From Mesaphorura yosii (taxonomy: Eukaryota > Arthropoda > Collembola > Poduromorpha > Tullbergiidae): a stretch of DNA of 64,000 bases. The notes under the pieces were generated by a model. The model saw only the letters and a program-made list of their open reading frames with translations. It was not told the DNA's origin and ran no database searches. Positions within the stretch are counted from its first letter, which is position 1. Each line of letters begins with the position of its first letter. Of the stretch, positions 48,231 to 61,100 are shown one piece after another. A program made the translations under genes and the position numbers. The stretch spans positions 372,001 through 436,000 of the forward strand of contig WIXG01000004.1 in assembly GCA_009869945.1 (NCBI GenBank), in the 5' to 3' direction.

Positions 48231-49195
48231 TCAAAACTTTTTCATTGCAAACTCAGCGACACATGGACCTTTGATATAACCCGGAGATGCCATATATTTT
48301 GCGATTGCTGGAATGGACTCAAATGCCTTCATGAACGAAGTGAAAACTGGAAAGTTGTCCAGAATCGTTGACTTGTAACTTTTGAAGAAGAAAAGCATGT
48401 CGTAAAAGAGGAAGTCCACGTAGGATAGCTGCATTTGTGTTCAAATAAAAATAATTAGGACGATGTGTATTTTATAGTTTTTTCGCATATTTAGCTTCTT
48501 GCCTTCTGGCCCATGATCCATTTCTTTCCGCTTAAATATTTGGTGAGGTATTCGAACTTGTCCTTTGCTACCTGCTCTAATTGGGCAGCAGCCTCATCCT
48601 GGCGATGCAATCATAATCGGATTTGGAGTTCTCAACGTTCACAATCCACTTTTCTGAATGCAATTATTAATTCTCACCGAATACGTGTAAGCTACGAAAA
48701 CTAATCTCATCTGCGTGTCCACCAGCAAATATTCCAACATGTCCGCCTCACGATGCTCTACATTCGTCTTGGGCATGAGGTCTGGCGCATATTCACGCGC
48801 AATATGTTTCAAAATGGCCTTGGATTCGGTCAATTTAACTCCTGTCCCTTTCTCAATCCAATAAGGCAGCTGAAAGTGAATTCAAAAGATAAGTCGAGAT
48901 ATAGATAAGAATTAGGCTTTCGCTGCTTGAGCACTCTAACATTTGGGAAATCCAATCCCAGGGTGGGTTTTTCTTTAGCCCATTCGTTGTCGGTGAGGAA
49001 GTTGGGGTTCTTCGTATCAATAGTGTAATATTTTTCTTCGTAGTCCACCCCAGCGTAATGCAGCAAGTGCCGAGTCGGGTTAGCCAGCTGAAATTTTTAA
49101 TTAAGAATTTAATTTGTGAATATTAGGCGTAAATCGAATTTAGGACTTTAGCATACCCCGCGAATATTCCAGTATCCGTATATTGGTTTCGACAT
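48231..49195 (-). CDS. Mu-class-like glutathione S-transferase (five exons, one GC-AG intron)
   Basis: Exons 49157-49195, 48941-49087, 48678-48869, 48503-48598 and 48231-48428 join in phase 0 throughout to 223 residues, normal for the family. N-terminal thioredoxin-like domain: MSKPIYGYWNIRGLANPTRH with the catalytic Tyr (Tyr8 here), GLDFPNLPYWIE and the glutathione-binding ESKAILKHIAR. All-helical C-terminal domain with the capping box LSYVD. GLDFPNLPY with the YWNIRGLA start is typical of Mu class, found in vertebrates, crustaceans, mites, ticks and flatworms but not in insects. The enzyme conjugates glutathione to electrophiles in the cytosol. Intron 4 (48429-48502) begins GCAAGA, not GT; no GT is available nearby and the GQK/LSYVDF join fits the family. 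The donor of intron 2 is the weak GTTAGA. Confidence 0.94.
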
Positions 49196-52100
49196 TTTCA
49201 AAAATAGTAACTCAACTCAGATTGTTTCAAAGCAAAAATACCGATTTTAGCAAATAGCTGGAGCGTGGAAGGGAGTTCAAGTGAAGCAGCGAAATGGTTG
49301 AATTCAACTCAACTGTCTCAGTTCGCCGCGCTTTGTTAAATAATAAAACCAATATTACTAGTTACGTAACTACCATTGTCAATAATCAAGGACACGCCTC
49401 AATTCTTGTACTCTATCAGCTCTATTGGTAAAACGTATCTTGTCGGCAACCTGAATTCAAGGACACCGGTGAAATGCTTATGTAATGCTGCTTTAAGTGC
49501 AGAGGAAACTGAGAATGCCTGAGGGTTCCGTCTAAATTAGAGTTAAGTGACGAATTAGCTTCCCAGCATCACGAGGTATTATAGAGATTTGTGCTGGTAG
49601 CTACGATTTAATTTAGAGCCAATGAGTTTCTTTAACCTCTGATTGCGTGTGTCATGCGAAGGTTTTATGTTTATAAAATAGTTCGCGCTAACGCGAGCGT
49701 GTCGTAATGGAATAGCGCGTCTATGCTAAACAAAATTGCAGCATTTTTCATATTTCAGTTGCTTTCTAGACTGTCTTGCTGGCTGGAGGTCATACCGATC
49801 CCGAAAAGCTTTCACGTTGGTCAGCGGTAAAGACATCGAAGTATCTGCAATGAAAGTTTCTGGGTCAAACTATGCCAAGGCTGCACATTCAATAAAACTT
49901 GACCTCGTTTCCCCTAAAAATGTTGCTCCCACGCTTTACATTGCCGACTAGAAGACACAGTCGGTTAAGGTTGCACGAATGGACTGGATAGACCGGACGT
50001 TGGACGTTTACACGCACAGAAAGAAACCACTCACCACATTGCCATTATTTATTCACCAACCATAACAATTTTAAAAAGTTAGGGACCAGGTTGATATTGC
50101 CACCGACATTTTTTCCTGTTTACCTAGCACAAAACTGTATCTAATAGCCCGTTTGACCGGCTAATGCCAGTGTCAGCCAACGGCTAGCTAATTTCATTCC
50201 ATGTATGGTTCCGTAGCTCCGCAGGTCTTTTCAGTTTGTATTACTTTGCGTAAGGAGTGAGTGTTCCAGAAACCGTCCTGAATAGTAAATCCATGCTAGT
50301 TTACTATCGATTAATCCGTCCCCAGTCTCACGTCGTACCATAATTCTTCAATTGAAATTGGACTAAAATTGCTCCTTTTGCAAATTGGCCTTGCCTCTTG
50401 GCGACTTGGAACGCATCGTATCTCTGAAGAGAAGCTACGACCTGAGTTTCGTCTTCAACTAAGGATCAGTTTGGAAGTCAGCTTTTTGCAAGGTGAGTGT
50501 GCGACAGATAACAATTTTACCATGACATGCAAACAAATTCTGCATGACGTAGTAAATCTAATAAAGCGGTCAAATTATAGTCACGCAACCTACCGCTCTC
50601 GCGTTGACCAAGCGAAATCGCGGAAGTATTTTCTATACGTGAGCTGCTGTTAAAAAGGCGTTGCAAGTCTGGAATGAACCTGAACTCAAGCTTTTGTAGA
50701 ATTCTAAAAGGTTTTTCACTTTCCAGTTCTGTTGCGAGACAAGAAAGGCGCATGCTTATGTTCCAGTTCTTACTAAATTAAGACATGAAATTGCGGAGCT
50801 TTTCGTGGTCGTGCTTTGCTTTTGTTTATGCCTCTTTCACAGGTCGCCATTTCAGACACGACAGCCAAGAAATCTGCGAGCACGGACTTGGATGTACGTC
50901 TTATCATATTTTACGCGGATGTCTTATCCTCTTTGGTGTTTATTAAAATCGTCACGTCGAGCGAGTAGTTATTTTCTTAGTCAATTAAATCAATGCAGCA
51001 AAAGTGCGCCAAGCGACACACTTCTGCTACGTTTCAACTAACCTAATCACGCCATTTAATTAAGGTTGCATGTAAGCGGCGAGTAATGTCAGGAGGAGCC
51101 ACTCTATTAATCTTACGTCAAAAACAATTTGCCGAAACACGATACTGATCTTTGCAATTGATTTACGCATGTGTCAGGCGCAATGGACAGGTTTTAAGTG
51201 GCTCGTCCTTTGATCTGACGCTTAATGCAATATAGCTTATTTTTCGCAAAAGTGTCAAGATCACACAATCGTGCTGCTCTCACAATTTCAATTAGCCAAA
51301 GCAGTTCAAATTCACCCTCACGGTGCAATGTAAGAAAGGATCACAAGAATCGCTACCCGGAATCAACTCTGAATCAATAATGAGAGCATATTCTGTGTGG
51401 CAGAGTAAACTTGTAAACTATGTTTGTTATCGTTAACATAAAGTAATAATTGCATGTGGACCTTTCCATTCTTTGTCGGAACTCGGACAAGGTGATGCCA
51501 AAATTCCTGCAACAAGTTCAAGTTCAAACCCTAGCATAGTCGAAATTAGTCAACATCCAGCCATTGAGGTTGACTGAAATTCGAATGGGGTAAATTATCA
51601 GTATAATCAGACTCACATCTTCTTCCACAATCATTTCTTCTAAGATATGAACAGGTGAATCTTGCGTTATCTCTTTCGTTCCTTCATCTCTTTATTTATA
51701 GAAATTGGGCACGCCTTAGAAGGAAATCACAAAAGAGAAATGATGTTTTCTTATTTTCACAGTTCAAAAGATGACTATATGAGTTGCTGACTGCTGACGA
51801 CGGCTTGATTGAATTATTTTCACGCTTCTCTGTTGTCTGCCGTGCTTGGCACATAAACCATAAAACTTTTTGTTGGCTGTCTCAAAATAGGGAAACATGA
51901 ATGAATTTGAAAACAAAGAGACAATTGAGTAGGAGATAGGCGAAATCAATTGATTTCGTTCAATAACTATGCACACCGCATAATTGAATGTTGTGTCCCT
52001 GCCGTGTTCTCGCAAGTCATGCTCAAACGTGCAAAGATAAGGCTTTGTAAATGAGAATTCGCAGCTGGTCCATGATCATGCACGTGGTGATTATGATATC

Positions 52101-55100
52101 TGAGTGTGTCATCTCAAAAATCCACCGACAGTAACTTCACATGCAGAATACACGGTTGTCGGTTCTGTCTTAATTACATGTAGTAGGAAGGGAAGCGGTC
52201 AATTGCTAGGCTCAAGTGAAGTGAAAGCGTTTATTAAAACTTAAACTTATTAAATGTCCATGAAACTGTTGACAGGTTGTTGAGTGTTCTAATAGGAATG
52301 GAATGCGCAATTTCGTGAAGTATGTAAAAAAACAAAATTTACACGCCTCCGCAGATAAACGAGGTTAGCTCAAACCCAGAATAAAGTTGCATGAAGAATT
52401 TTGACGGAAATGCAAATGCCCAGTCGTTCACGCTTCAGAGGGCAGACTCGTGTCAATAATAATAATAATTTGTTCTCTGAGGTATCGCCTAAGCGCTCAG
52501 TCAGACCAACCCGCATGAATCTTTTAATCTGGCTTTGGTCGTGCTGGGAGGTCTTGCCTTGGAAGAAGCGAACCCTTAGCACCTCCAATTTGTATTTAGT
52601 TTGCATAATCTCTTCTCCTTCCTTCGAATAAGCGAATGGTAACAAAGGACATATTCATGATTACTGACGGAAAGCAAGATTGATGAAGCAAACTGATTAA
52701 TGACTGGCAGTGAAACATGTCAAGTTGTCGCCTGTCAACTTTATCTCCTTCACTTATGTAATTCACAACAATATTATGCAAATAATAAGAAATTATCCCG
52801 TGAATGTCTTGGCACTTGCTTCGATTTTGATAACACAAAAGCAATTGTTCTTGATTCCAAATTGCAGAATAATGGAGCCTTGTTTATGATTATTTACAAA
52901 AGGAAAAATCTATTTGGGATGACTGCAGGCCAAGAATGAAACGCACATCCGAACTTTCCGAACCATTTCGTAGGTTGAAGAGAGAGCTTTATCGCTAACA
53001 ATAATTGGGAACTTTTATCGCATGCGGTGCTAAATCCTGCAAGGATCACAGCTCATCGTTGAACCGAAACTCTGCCCATAAAATAATAATGCTCCTAAAT
53101 TCGGACTAATGATGAAAGTGTCAGGTTTCATTCGGTTTAGAATTCACAGTATTGTAATAAAACTTTCTAATTTTATTGTCTACTCATCATTGGATTAGGT
53201 GTCAGATGTCCTTTCTTAGCATAAATCTTGACAAGATTTTCTCTTTTAATTCTTTGTATTTGAATAGTGGACGTGGACGCTGTTCGATGTCAACTGAGTG
53301 AAGTGGTCAAGCCGCGACTATTATCTCATATATGAGACAAGAGTCAAAGGTCAGAAAATGCGGCATTTGGCGTATTGGTCCTCAGTTGTTAATTTGTGAG
53401 TGCCTTGAGCGAAGATTTTGTTCGGACGCGGAGGGTTCGTCTGCAACCAAATAGTCTGCAACTTCGAGATGAAAAACATATGCAAAGCATCCGGCATCGA
53501 ACTATCCATATTTTGACAGCACCGGAAAAGGAAGTAAACATTGACACACTTGGTTCCTTTCTTAAACTAGTTCAAAGGGAGAGAGAAAGTAGTAGTATTG
53601 TGCAACACAACCATATGGTTTTCACACTGCGCACCCTCTTCGACTTTGACACTACCAGAGATGAGAAAACTACCAAACTATACAGTTGAAGTTTATAAAT
53701 GAAGGGCTGTAGTTCAAAGTAACCGGAAAGAAAGCGTTTGAGGAGTATTCAACATTTCATAGGAAATCTTGCTTACTTTACTTTTAAATTGAAATATTTA
53801 TTACTTTGTTAAAGGAATTCTTCTTAGCTCAATTGAGCGAGTACGTCATGCATCAGTGTTGACCTCTACCTTGAAATCTTCTGTTCAAATGATTTCCAAT
53901 CATGGAGACAAGCTGCTTAATTATGCAATAATCAATCACTTCACCTCACTTGAACTGTATTCTTTTGGCAGAAGTGGCACTGTCTGGCAAATCACTCCTC
54001 GCGAATAATCCCGTATTTTGCACATTTCAAGAACAACGCAGTAAAATTCTAAATTCTTCCCAATCTCACTACCCTCAGAACAAAATGACATGCCGGGATC
54101 AGAGTACCGTTTGCACCTTGTCAAGTGATACTCGTGCAATGAGATGCTTCGACGGTCATTGTTTACATTCATTGCATTCGTCATTACGACGAGTCAAGCT
54201 TATGACTTTTGACCGAATTAGTAGTGCCAAAATTTCACGATTATGTTGAAAAATTGAGTTTTCAAAAGACACGATTTAAAGAAATTTGCCTTACTTTTAG
54301 GGGCTGCATTGCATGCTTAAGACTTTTAACAGAATTATGACTTCATTTGACGGACTTCAACAGTGCGCGTGCAAATAGTTGTTTTAAAATGAGACATTTA
54401 AAAATAAAGCATTCCATGGTCAAACTTTTCGGTAATTATGCTAAACTAAAGTTTTTAAACCAATCTGCAATTCTATACCTTCTCGTGTATGTAAACCCGT
54501 AATTTGTTCACGTATGCACTTACACCGTGGTTTCATGTTTCGATGTCAAAGACCTGTAATTATGTAGTCAGCACTCATCACTCACATGCGAGGAGACGAC
54601 CTGTAATAATTAAGTTTCGAATTGCTTTGACGAAGAGGTGTAAAGAGGTTTTGTGAAACCACTTTCAGTGTCATTGTTGCTTCACAATGCAATGAGGATG
54701 ATACAAAGCCACAAGGCGAATATCTCCTCTTCTAAAGCCAAGCAACAGTGTTTAGCAAAGCTCCCTGGTCCATTAGCTGTGAATCACCTCTTCTTCAGCT
54801 TGAATCAAGAAAAAGTCGTTTAAACTAACGGTTTAGTAGGATTGAGGATTGGCACCTGGCAGCAGGTCGGACTTAGCCGTTTGGTCAAGAACATGAGCTG
54901 CTTTGACGGTCGTGTGCACAGATCTTTTTTGCTTTGTACTGTATTAATTCAAATTAATACTGGACTCTGATGGCATTTCCATGAGCAGGGTCGTCTGGTT
55001 TGTATTTAATATCAATGACCACATAATCACACGTGTGGCAGTATAAGTTGCTTTCATTTAACTCAAGAATGTTGCCATTCACTTTACTGACAAAGCACAA

Positions 55101-58100
55101 TTCCATTGTTCTTGATTGCCTTCATCATTTGCGGCTTTGACCATTGTAAATGACCAGATTCGATTATCAGCGGGTTGTTGCCATTGATTAAGAATTCTTG
55201 CGAGGATAAATGAAACGCGGCGACCACTGTTCTAAACCCAACCTTCTCAAAGTCTACTGCATCCAGGGAGGATAAATTCAATGCCAAACAGCGCAACTTT
55301 AAGCAATTTAGTTTTAAAAAATTGATCTTGATAACTTTTCCCGTTTTGCTCATGCTGCGCTCCCTAAACACTCTTCACTGACTCCATAGAAGAGGACACA
55401 AAGAATTAAATAGTCTCAGCGTAATAGAAAGTGAAACTCACTCGCCAGGTCGGCTAAATGAAAGACAGGAAGAGTTTTGACTTATTGCCATTGTGGTGAA
55501 GCAATTTCTGTATCATCACTCGTCTTCGCCTTCATCAGTTGGCAATAATGCACGAAGAAACTAAAACAAACATAAAAGCAGGTTTTCCTTCGAAATTAAT
55601 TTGTCATTGGAGTAGTATTGCTACCAAATTAGGAGAAACAACTTCAAATAAAATTGAACCAATGAAGCACATGCGCAGTCGTTCATTGGATCTCAAGTTT
55701 AAGATTACATTCGCCATGAGTGATGTTTCATTTTAGCGAAATTTTCGTCAAAATGATGCACTTATTGTCCAGTACGAAGCTGTTACTCTATTTTGACTAT
55801 TTTTCATGCGCGTATGCCTTCTGATGCTCTGATTCAGACTTCCTACACCAACATTTGTTATTTATTCAGTCAGCGGACGAATGCTCGAGCCTTGTGAAAT
55901 GGGACTGACTTCACGAATGATAATCGTGCCCATGTCTGGCACATGCTGATTCTTATGCAAAAACAAAGACATTATTGTTTATTGTAAGTGAGCCCTGTAA
56001 TTATCTCAATTACATTAAATTGTGGCAACAGTTACCTTTGTGCAAAAGTAATGCAGAGCATGCAACGCGAAGACTTTCACCTACTTACTCGCCACGTGTA
56101 AATGCTTACGCGTGGACGTACCGAGCCGTGCCTTATTCATATAGAAATTCATTTAGCACTGTATTTGGTTTTTAGACTGGTGTCATTGCCATTGAATGCG
56201 TATTTGTGCATAATTACTTCAAATGAGCCAGTCTTCAAGCCCATTCGCCTGTGTCACTCTGCACCTTATTAATGGACCTGGTGCATTGGAGTCAGAGAAT
56301 TAACTCATCGTCTGTAATAAATATTATCGGAACTCTTCTCAATTTGTTAATGATTGATGGGTAATTTGTGACAAGTTCAATGCACACGACGAAGGAAATT
56401 ACGACTTCAAACCTGTACTTCAATTTTTAAAATCCTTTGGGGGCTTGAAATTGATATTTAACGTAAATGTAGATAGTATGTAGAAGTCTTCAATGAAAGT
56501 TAATGCATTTTGCCTCAAACCTAATCCCCTTTTCTGAATCAACTGCACTTAGCTGAAACCAATGCCTTCCTGAGGCGCCCGTCATTTGATACTTTGTTAA
56601 TGAACTCTCAACTGTCCACACGTCTCCTCTCAGTGAAGAGAAACGGTTGACATCCCACCGCAGTAATCACTAATCTACTTATGAATACCTTGGACAGAAT
56701 CATGCTTAAGGAAATTAAGACAGAAAGTAAATCAATTAGATTGCGGTTCCTTTTACCTTTCACTAAGTTCGTACCTGTGGAGTGTGGACGCATTATAATG
56801 TGCTGATGGCTTAAGCGAGGAGTCAAATGTGTGTCAAGGTTTCCAATTTTTCCTTATTGATTCGCGTTCGCTCTCACTACTTAAGCAAGGTAGTTATTTA
56901 AAGAAGAGATTAACACCTTTCAAGGTTACGATTTTCTAATCAGCAGGTTAAATAAAACAGTTCGCAGTTTAATGAGCGGCTACAGGAAGCAGTGAATATC
57001 AGTTCAGTCAGCTAGAAACTGTGTGCAATAGGCTTGGCCTATTTGCGCATTGTGTTTGTGTCTGACTCTGAGGTTCTTATTTCAAAATTCATATCTGACG
57101 CAGCTTTACACTTTAAATTTTCCGTCTTAATTGGTCGGCACCATTTAGCCGACTGAGTTTTGCAGAAGCAGCAGGGAACAGTGCATGCAAGTGTGATTTC
57201 ATTAATTTCGTTCCATTAAACTCAATCGGAAACCGCGCCACATTTATGTCGAAAGTAATATTTAGCTAAACTCACTCACTTCAGTGAAGGGAGTGTTTAT
57301 AGTTGCTGCCACAAATAAGGCAGCGAGGCAAATTGACACAAATTGAGTTGAGATGTTGAAATACTACTGAAAAGCTCAACTTGCAGTTGTAACGTGTGCC
57401 TTTCCCTGGTGAATAGGAGTCCGTCTATTTTCAGTTGGTGCATATCTCGAGTCGCGAAACTGTAAGCTTACGAAGGAGGCTCACCAAAATGTACCTGGCT
57501 TCAACTTTCTTGTGCATCGTGATTCGTGAGTGAGCAGTGCTCTTCATTGACGGAAGAGAAAAACAAACTCAGTGAGTATCCCACATCGCCTCCGTGTACA
57601 CGTGCACTTGTTTTGCTCGCTCCCTAGACAAGTTTCTCAAGCCTGTAAGTGTTCTTCGGAAAAAAGACCCTGGTTTCTTGACGTGTCATTTGTGGGTCCC
57701 CCAGGATTGATTTTCCCGATTGCCAGCATCTGTCAACTCTAAGAGTCACAGAGTTGGACCCAGTTGCCCGAAGTTTTATGTTTTCTTGCGAAAACTCAAG
57801 AAAGTCATCGGCCCTTTGCTTTTCTTGTGCTTAAGAACTGACGCGCATCAGTACAACAAGAATTGACTCCCAGCCAAGCAAACAAGTATCTGCAGCAAGT
57901 TATCAGTAACAGTTAATTGAACCTGAACTTGATGAAGCCGACAGTAAGTGCGGAATGTGCCATCACTAGAAGCCAAAATTGAAACTCCGTGAATTGACTC
58001 ATTTAGAGACAACAAAGACAAGTGTCGTTTGAGCGAAACCATAATCTACCAAGAGAATCTCGTATCTTGAACTGGTAAGTGTGTGTGCATTTTTGCAACT

Positions 58101-61100
58101 GCAAATTCTTTCAATGATCGTTTATCGCTGATGGAGTCATTACTCGCGGAAAGCGTTGCCAAAATATTTGTTTACATCATTTGCACAGAAAAGCATTCCG
58201 TGCACCGGTTAGAATCCAGAATCATACAGGCGAATTTCACACCACAGCGAAAGTTAATGAGGCAATAAAAGTGCGAGTGCTGGAGCGGCCAATAATACTA
58301 ATGCCAATGTTTGAACTCGAACCAGAGATTGTCAAATCAATAACGTTCGTATTGGCTAATGGCTGTACTTATCTTAAAGTTGACGGGTACTCCTTTCAAC
58401 CGTGCTTTATTGGTTATTTTTGGTGCATTCAGAGTCGTAGTTCGCATCTTGCATGTTGCAGTTTTGTTGCGTCTCCGCGGCTGAATTTAATGAATTTTGA
58501 AATGCCTCCATCTGGAATAGCGTGTGCTGTTTATTTTCAAATGCACCCCGCCAGGTTAAAAGCTTTCCTACGATGCAGTACTAGAAATGAATCTCTGCCG
58601 CTGGTATTGCACGTCATATCGCTTTCAGAAACCTGGAAATGTTTGCCGGTAAGCATTATGCTCCAACTCTTTCCAGATTATGAGTCTGCAGAATTTCTGT
58701 TGATTGCATTATTCCTTTGAATAAGCTTATTCATCTTTGAAGATTTGAGCCTGGATGCATCATCGTGCATCCCTTCTCGTCCTAAATTCTTCATGGAACG
58801 AAAAAAGAGCTCATTCTCGGTTTCCTTCAGCCCCTCAGGAGACAGACGCTCAAGACTCTGCTTTTGTTTAGCTTTGCTCCAACACCAAAAAATACCGTCA
58901 CGCATTCTCCAGCCCGGTGTAATTGTGAGCTGTTCTCCATTCGCTTCTCGCCTGCGCTGCGCCTTCTCACATTACTGTAGTTCGTCTGCATGCATAAACG
59001 CATATTGTTGTGTGTTGGTAATTTTGTTTGAATGTTGCGATGTAATGGCACAGTTTTTTGCTGCTTTGTAGAAAATGATACCGATTATACCAGCGAAAGG
59101 CTGAAAATAATTAATTCCGAAAGGATTCACGCAGCCGGTTGTGCGTACGGAGGAGTAAATGAGTGATTATGAGCGGTATGAAAAGACTCGGCTATTTTTA
59201 GAAAATGCATTATGCATGCATTTCTCTGCCACTGCAACACAATACGCACAACTCATCCCTTTGCGAAGCGCAGTGCAGACCAGACGCGGGCTGAAAGGGA
59301 GCGTGAGGAACACACGATACCACCGCAGAGTCCTTGAAGTAAGTCCGGGTCTAGAGAAATTAGCAGTAGTAAATACAATTCCACCTGAGCAGCGAGCACT
59401 AAGTGCTTGCAATGTAAGCCTTTATTATGTACACAAAGGTGTGGCCAATTTCTAAAGTCGCACTTGGTTGTACAAATTAGATTGAGGGATCTGACACCGA
59501 TCTTTGAATAGTAAAGTTGTAATTTGCTTTCTCGCATTGGAATTCTTTTGTTATACTCCGTATTCTCCTTATCACATTGTGCGGTTCAGCTCGCTCAGAA
59601 AACCTCAAAGCAAATTGATAAATATCTCTGGATCTCGGCATCAGCAGAATATTGAAATCCTGTTCCATAAACGTATACAGCACACTCATTGCGGCAACTG
59701 CGCATAATTTCGACAAGATTTACTCTAGCATATTGAAATCTTCTCTCCTTTTGCTTCAGCGCTCTTTAATTTCGGAATAAATTGCATACTATTATCGATA
59801 AATGCTGTTTGGCTTCGTTTACTGGTCGTAAATCGTGAGGAATTTTTCCATTACAATAGAGCTCAAAATTCGACTTTATGTTTTTCTCAAAAACAATTTC
59901 AACGTAAGAGGTCGGTAGGTCATTTGAATACGAAGGTCCATGTCATGTCAGACAACCAACACAGCACAGATTACGTGATGGTTGATCTTTTTACACTCGT
60001 TAGGCAAATGCCTTCTTGACAGATGATGCAAGATTGCTCTTTTGCGGGAGGAACAAGACAAGGGCAGGGATAATGAGAAGTTTACGTTTTAAAAAAACGA
60101 ACAAAAAATGTAAGAAATACCTTGCACATAATCGCGAGATTAAAATATGAAATGAGAATCTCACACATCAGATTAACAACAACGCGCCATAAGTGACTTT
60201 AAGCATTTGAGGTCAAGCTTGCACCTTTTATCTTCTCAGGTTCGAACCATAGCATGTGTCTTTAAACGACGTATCTGGAACTCAAAGATTTGCACTTGAA
60301 AAGCTCAAGTGGCAAAGCCATAATTCACAGATACAAAGGAAAATACCCAGATTTGAGTCCGTGTCACGTTTTCCTGCTTTAACGCGAGCCGATGAGCGTC
60401 ATTCTCAGCCGAAGTCATATGAAAGTGCAGGTTCATGAATTCAATGAGTCGCGAATAGACATTGTTGAGTTACGAGAAGAGATGGCATAAGCTAAGGAAA
60501 CTATTTTCTGGAACATTTCTCTAGGAACAATTTCATGGGAACAATTGTCTAGGAACATCTTTAAAACTTCTCACTAATTTCAGCCATTTTCGTTAGCAGC
60601 AACTGAACTTTGTGAAAAGATTTATCATGTGTTCAGCAAAAGCCAGACTTGGCCGCCTCCACAGTGGAGAACATGAAAATGTTTGTGGATTATTCATTGG
60701 AGCACATTTTCAAAAGAAATAAAACGGCTACTGATTGATTTCCAAACTTATTGAATTTTGAATGCCTATAAATCACTTTCTGGCTTAATGAGCTTCCTCG
60801 TTCGTGCCAGGTCTCTCCGCGACTTGCAATCAGAACTCCCTGACTCAAAATGAAAGGTGTTAATTACAAATTACATAATTTGTTTTGTGATTAATTGACT
60901 CCTCATTAAGTAATGTTTTGATGGATAATCAAATTCTCGTAATCATGTGTAGTGTACGTGAGAGTGTGAAATATGGCCGCAAATTCTGTGTTTTACGTCA
61001 ACGAAATGTTGCGCATTGCTTTCTTTCCCACACTTCCGTGTTGGGGTTTGTTAATTAATCTTTTTGATACATTATCTTGTTGGACTTTCCTTCTTTCTAT

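Noticed and set aside
52450-52470. (AAT)n-like run
   Set aside because: A short simple-sequence run of a few units, expected in AT-rich DNA.
60236-60252. GGTTCGAACC, a possible tRNA T-arm
   Set aside because: The flanks do not form a five-base T stem, and no anticodon arm or acceptor stem is present.
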